In this document: in pieces, positions 60,505 to 64,000 of the stretch
Layout: the number at the start of each line of letters is the position of its first letter
How positions within the stretch are numbered: the first letter of the stretch is position 1
DNA from: Methylobacterium thuringiense
GTDB lineage: Bacteria; Pseudomonadota; Alphaproteobacteria; Rhizobiales; Beijerinckiaceae
Direction of reading: 5' to 3'
Assembly (NCBI RefSeq): GCF_022179645.1
Contig: NZ_BPRA01000006.1
Location: forward strand, 186,001 to 250,000
Length of the DNA: 64,000 bases
Made by a program: the position numbers and the translations under genes
Notes under the pieces: generated by a model
Database searches by the model: none
What the model was told of the DNA's origin: nothing
The model's input: the letters and a program-made list of their open reading frames with translations, nothing else

Positions 60505-62082
60505 TTATCCTGTCGGGCGTCGTGATCGCAGGGAGCCGATCCAGGCACGTGCTCGCGAAAGCACGCCGACGGGGCCGGCTGGGGAGATATTGCTCGAACG
60601 GCGGTCGAGGACAGCGTGCATCAGTGCGTCGGGGAGCCCGACCTCCGGCTCCAATCGCTCGCCGAACACGGCGATCTCGCCGATGTCCAGATCCGAACCC
60701 GGCATCACCTCGATCCGAACGAAGTGGCTCGGGAGGGGGTAGCCGGACCGAAACGTAAATACGGTGGCATGGGGGCCGTCCGGCCTCGCTTCGATGGCGT
60801 CCGGCCCCGAAACGGTGTTCCAGGTAACGGCGTCGCCCGAGACCTGCACCGAGAGCGCCGCTTTCCGGGCCGAGCCGGCGCGGTCCCGGACCGTGATGGC
60901 GTTGACCGAGCGCACCGCCTTCCAGCCGATCTGCCAACGGGTGATCCGGCCGTTCCGGCGCTGGGCCTTCACCGCGCCTTGCCCGGCCATATCCGCGCCG
61001 AACGGGGCGGGACCCGATGGAATCGTCCAGAGCCGTCGCGGTACGCGCGCAGACGCTTGCGGCGAGATACGTCCGTCGCGGAAGGCGTCGGCGATCCGGG
61101 CGAGTTCGGCCGCCATCCAGGCCGGATCCGCGATGACCATCGAGACGGTGAAGCCCGGCACCGTGCTCTCTTCTTCGCGCAGACCGTCGATCGCGTGCAG
61201 GAACAGGCTCCGGTTGCCGCAGACGCGATCGATCAGGGCCTGGTTGCTCGACGCGGCAAGGTTGTTCGACAGCGTGCAGAGCTGCCGCCCGCCTCGGAAC
61301 GCCGTCGTGTGGAAGGCCGAACTCGAGAAACCCATGGCGAGGCGGGTGCGCGACCAGAGCCGAAGCTGGTCGGCGAAGCCGAGGCGCTCGGGATGCACGG
61401 TGGCGATGCCGTGGCGCGCGAGCGCCTCGGTCAGCTTGGCCTCGTTGACGATGGTGCGGTTGCCCGACGTGATCAGCGCCTTCGACAGCCAGAGGTCCGC
61501 CGGGGGGCCGGTCTCGGCGGCGGCCTCGCCGAGGATGCGGTCGCCGATGTCGCGCATCATCCGGCCGTAGACGGGCGAGGCGGAGAAGTTCTCGACGAAG
61601 GACGGCTCGGCGATGGTCAGCGACGGGAAGCGCATCGGCCCCTCGACCCGCACCAGCTGCTCCTGCCGGACGCCCAGGGCCTCCAGGCAGAGCCGGACGT
61701 GATCGTGTCGAAACAGCGCGTCCGGCTCGGCGGTGCCGACGTAGGCGATGCGGGTGGCGGTGTCCGCGTGCTGCGCCAGCGCCCAGAGCCGCGCCAGCGT
61801 GCCGACCAGGAAATGGCCGAAATGGACTTGGAACAGCCCGAGCCAGAACACCTCGCCCTCGGGCATGCAGGGCGGGGCGGCCGGCGGTTCGATCCGGGGC
61901 GGGCCGCCGACGCTGGCGTGGTCCGGGAAGGCGCGAAAGAAGCCGCTGTCCTCGATCATGCGGCCGGAGCGGTCGTAGATCGACCAATGGTGCAGAAACA
62001 CGTCCCGGTGGCGCACCACGCGCAGCGCCTCCTCGACGACGTTGCACCGGCCCCACAGGATCGGGCACTTCGCGAGCATCAT
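60505..62082 (-). CDS. GT61-like glycosyltransferase with C-terminal discoidin-like domain
   Basis: The 525-residue protein has a DUF563/GT61 region: FQVHFGHFLVGTLARLWAL (about residues 83-101), GPMRFPSLTIAEPSFVENFS, and MGFSSSAFHTTAFRGG (about 248-263). From about residue 370 a separate beta-rich part with WQIGWKAVRSVNAITVRDR, SVQVSGDAVTWNTV and FVRIEVMPGSDLDIGEIAVF has the rhythm of a discoidin (F5/8 type C) carbohydrate-binding domain. The start ATG at 62082 overlaps the stop of the YihY gene, so both are coupled. Confidence 0.75.
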   Translation of the reverse strand: MMLAKCPILWGRCNVVEEALRVVRHRDVFLHHWSIYDRSGRMIEDSGFFRAFPDHASVGGPPRIEPPAAPPCMPEGEVFWLGLFQVHFGHFLVGTLARLWALAQHADTATRIAYVGTAEPDALFRHDHVRLCLEALGVRQEQLVRVEGPMRFPSLTIAEPSFVENFSASPVYGRMMRDIGDRILGEAAAETGPPADLWLSKALITSGNRTIVNEAKLTEALARHGIATVHPERLGFADQLRLWSRTRLAMGFSSSAFHTTAFRGGRQLCTLSNNLAASSNQALIDRVCGNRSLFLHAIDGLREEESTVPGFTVSMVIADPAWMAAELARIADAFRDGRISPQASARVPRRLWTIPSGPAPFGADMAGQGAVKAQRRNGRITRWQIGWKAVRSVNAITVRDRAGSARKAALSVQVSGDAVTWNTVSGPDAIEARPDGPHATVFTFRSGYPLPSHFVRIEVMPGSDLDIGEIAVFGERLEPEVGLPDALMHAVLDRRSSNISPAGPVGVLSRARAWIGSLRSRRPTG

Positions 62083-62978
62083 GGCGGAACGGTCCGCGCG
62101 CCGGCCGCCTCGACCTGCTTCGCCTTCATCCGGGCCTGAAGCCGCTGGCGGCGGGCGGCGATGACCGTGCCGTTGATCTCGCCGCCGAACAGGAACATCG
62201 CGGCGAGCCAGTACAGGAACACGAGGAAGACCATCGCCGTGGCGAGGCCGCCATAGGTCGAGACGTAGGCGTTCGAGAATCGGTCGAGATAGAAGCCGAA
62301 TCCTAGGCCCGCGAGGAACCACAGCAGCAACGTCACGGCAATTCCCGGCAGCACCGCGATCAGCGGCCGACGCCCGGCCGCGACGAACTTATGGGCAATC
62401 ACCAGCACCACCGCGATCAGCAGGGCCGTGATGCCGATGCGGGCGATGGTGACGGTGAGGCCGAGGGATTCGAGACCCGGGGCCACGAACACCGCCTGCC
62501 GCCACAACAACGGCCCCAGCACCACCAGCAGTGCGAAGGCGAGCATCGCGAACGCGCCGCAGATCACGTAGCCGATCGATTCGAGCCGGGTCAGCCACCA
62601 AGAGCGCATCTCGCGCCGGCCATAGGCGCGGTTCAGCCCGACGCGCAAGGATTCCACGCCGGAGGAGGAGAAGTAGAGGGCCAGCACCGCGCCGAGCGTC
62701 AGCACGCCGCCGCGCTGCTCGGTGAGCACCCGGTGGACTTCGCCGACGATGGGGTTTGCCACCTCGCGCGGCAGCGCGTCGAAGAGCAGCGTGCCGGCCT
62801 CGTCCGCCAGCGACTTCGAGCCGAACAGGCCGGCCAGCGCCGCGAGCAGGATCAGGAACGGAAACAGCGAGGTCAGCAGCGACAGCGCGATGTGGCTTGC
62901 GATGGCCCAGCCGTCATGGGCGACGAAGCGCTGCGCGGCGATTCCGGCGACGTCGAGGCTCTTGCGGGTGCGGTTCAC
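62079..62978 (-). CDS. YihY/BrkB family inner-membrane protein
   Basis: The 299-residue protein has six membrane helices and the family landmarks HDGWAIASHIALSLLTSLFPF (read as GWAIASHIALSLLTSLFPF), YFSSSGVESLRVGLNRAYG and STYGGLATAMVFLVFLYW followed by FGGEINGT. The family has no settled role (BrkB was named for serum resistance). The GTG at 62978 gives a start (MNRTRKSLDVAG) close to the conserved part; a TTG at 63059 would add 27 residues. It overlaps the GT61-like gene downstream. Confidence 0.87.
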   Translation of the reverse strand: MNRTRKSLDVAGIAAQRFVAHDGWAIASHIALSLLTSLFPFLILLAALAGLFGSKSLADEAGTLLFDALPREVANPIVGEVHRVLTEQRGGVLTLGAVLALYFSSSGVESLRVGLNRAYGRREMRSWWLTRLESIGYVICGAFAMLAFALLVVLGPLLWRQAVFVAPGLESLGLTVTIARIGITALLIAVVLVIAHKFVAAGRRPLIAVLPGIAVTLLLWFLAGLGFGFYLDRFSNAYVSTYGGLATAMVFLVFLYWLAAMFLFGGEINGTVIAARRQRLQARMKAKQVEAAGARTVPP

Positions 62979-63182
62979 GGGTACGGCGGCTTCGGTTCGG
63001 TCCGGGTGCCCGCAGGCGGGCTTGGGCCGACTTACGCGGAACCGGCGCGGGTCCGTCAACGTGGCGGCGGGCGTCGCGCCGTTTCGCGGCCGGCGGTGGC
63101 GTGCCGGTCACAGCCGGCGCATGGCAGCCCGCCGACGCCGGAGGTTGCATCGCCGCCCGTCGCATGGTGCAGGCCGCGCATC

Positions 63183-64000
63183 ATGCCGAGGACCTCCGCC
63201 GGGCTGCAGGCCGCCCTGATCCCGAGCCTGTTCGTGGTGATCTGGGCGACCGGTTTCGTCACGGCGCGCCTCGTCGCCCCGCATGCGGAGCCGCTGGCCT
63301 TCGTCGCGGTGCGCGTCATCGCCACAACCGTGGTGCTTTTCGCGATCGCCTGCGTCCGGCACGTGCGCTGGCCATCGGGGCGCGCGGGGCGGGACGCGCT
63401 GATCGCCGGCGTGCTGATGCAGGGCGTTTACATCGCCGGCGTGTTCTGGGCCGTGCATCGCGGCCTGCCCGCCGGCATCGCCGCCCTCGTCGGCAGCCTG
63501 CAACCGCTCCTGACGGCTGCCATCGCCGGGCCGATGCTTGGCGAGCATGTCGCCGGCCGGCGCTGGGCCGGTATCGGTACGGGATTTCTCGGCGCGGCGT
63601 TGGTGCTGATGCCGAAGCTCGGCGCAGTCGACGCCTCCGGCATTCCGCCCATGGCGCTTGCCGTATGCATCGGCGCGATGGTGTCTATGACCTTTGGCAC
63701 GCTGTGGCAGAAGCGCACGGGCGGCGGCGTGGATCTGCTCGCCAACGCCACCATCCAGTTCGCCGGAGCGTCGCTGCTGATGGTGCCGCTGGCAGCGTTC
63801 CTCAGTGATTGGCGTTTCGATGTCGGCTGGCCGCTGGGCCTCGGCTTCGTATGGTCGGTGCTCGGAAATTCGGTTGCCGGCATTCTCCTGCTGATGGCGC
63901 TGATCCGGCGCGGAGCGGTCGCGGGGGTCGCGTCGCTGTTCTTCCTGGTCCCGCCGGTCTCCGCCGTGATGGCCTTCGTGATGTTCGACGAGGCCCTGAG
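63183..64000 (+). CDS. EamA-family DMT transporter, C-terminus beyond right edge
   Basis: The 272 residues seen hold two EamA halves: PSLFVVIWATGFVTARLVAPH and AVRVIATTVVLFAIA in the first, with LQPLLTAAIAGPMLGEHV closing it, and SMTFGTLWQKRTGG, LLANATIQFAGASLLM and SLFFLVPPVSAVMAFVMFDE in the second. These are typical of drug/metabolite exporters such as RhtA/YdcO-like proteins. The substrate is unknown. The gene runs off the window before its last helix. GCAGG lies upstream of the ATG. Confidence 0.85.
   Translation, partial: MPRTSAGLQAALIPSLFVVIWATGFVTARLVAPHAEPLAFVAVRVIATTVVLFAIACVRHVRWPSGRAGRDALIAGVLMQGVYIAGVFWAVHRGLPAGIAALVGSLQPLLTAAIAGPMLGEHVAGRRWAGIGTGFLGAALVLMPKLGAVDASGIPPMALAVCIGAMVSMTFGTLWQKRTGGGVDLLANATIQFAGASLLMVPLAAFLSDWRFDVGWPLGLGFVWSVLGNSVAGILLLMALIRRGAVAGVASLFFLVPPVSAVMAFVMFDEAL

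Overview
The window reads as a chromosomal stretch of a GC-rich alphaproteobacterium, most probably a Methylobacterium or Methylorubrum. This is an inference from four things: the high GC of nearly all coding sequence, a formaldehyde-activating-enzyme (Fae) homologue at 29699-30238, the DUF6481, DUF6502 and DUF5666 families, and the order ybgC / tolQRAB. No prophage, conjugative module or CRISPR array is visible.

Layout. 1-6667: outer-envelope and metal functions (TamA cut by the left edge, a cold-shock protein, a metallothionein, a ZnuD-like TonB receptor, a rhodanese). 6878-21031: mixed housekeeping (flippase plus FemAB-like pair, DEAD-box helicase, a run of four minus-strand genes for two transporters, a phosphoesterase and an MFS protein, TerB, release factor 3, an SDR). 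21135-29500: an accessory block directly after tRNA-Gln. It opens with strikingly AT-rich DNA holding one glycosyltransferase and continues into GC-rich surface-glycan genes: an unknown protein, a GT61 enzyme, a 1266-residue protein with three GT-B modules and a small repeat protein overlapping it. 29699-37299: Fae homologue, a lipoprotein, an isolated 1146-residue MukB/JetC-like ATPase, a toxin-antitoxin pair, selA. 37662-47759: a secreted protein, a class III cyclase, an MFS pump, parDE and the tol cluster with ybgC, then an ECF sigma factor. 47760-49158: a second AT-rich gene-poor stretch with two very short membrane-protein genes on the minus strand and a perfect pentanucleotide repeat. 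49159-64000: CsbD-like protein, DUF6502 gene with a decayed DUF5666 neighbour, phospholipase A2, GDPD and RidA, argD-argF, motAB, an NdvA-type exporter, a GT61 enzyme coupled to a YihY protein, and a DMT transporter cut by the right edge.

How the genes work together. argD and argF form an arginine-biosynthesis pair. tolQ-tolR-tolA-tolB form the trans-envelope Tol complex, but the usual pal gene is not next to tolB; a parDE module sits there instead, and a methyltransferase lies on the opposite strand between ybgC and tolQ. Glycosyltransferases at 21626-28907 and 60505-62082, with the flippase at 8333-9754, point to surface polysaccharide synthesis. A ZnuD-like receptor with Zur-like operator repeats and a nearby metallothionein point to zinc handling. 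Two toxin-antitoxin modules each carry a clear palindromic operator upstream.

The best leads for something undescribed are the solitary JetC/MukB-like ATPase, the tandem tiny membrane proteins with their repeat-bearing upstream region, the Fae paralogue lacking the expected active-site histidine, the triple glycosyltransferase with its coupled repeat protein, and the DUF6502 promoter with paired inverted repeats. All identities come from reading the sequence; no database search was run.
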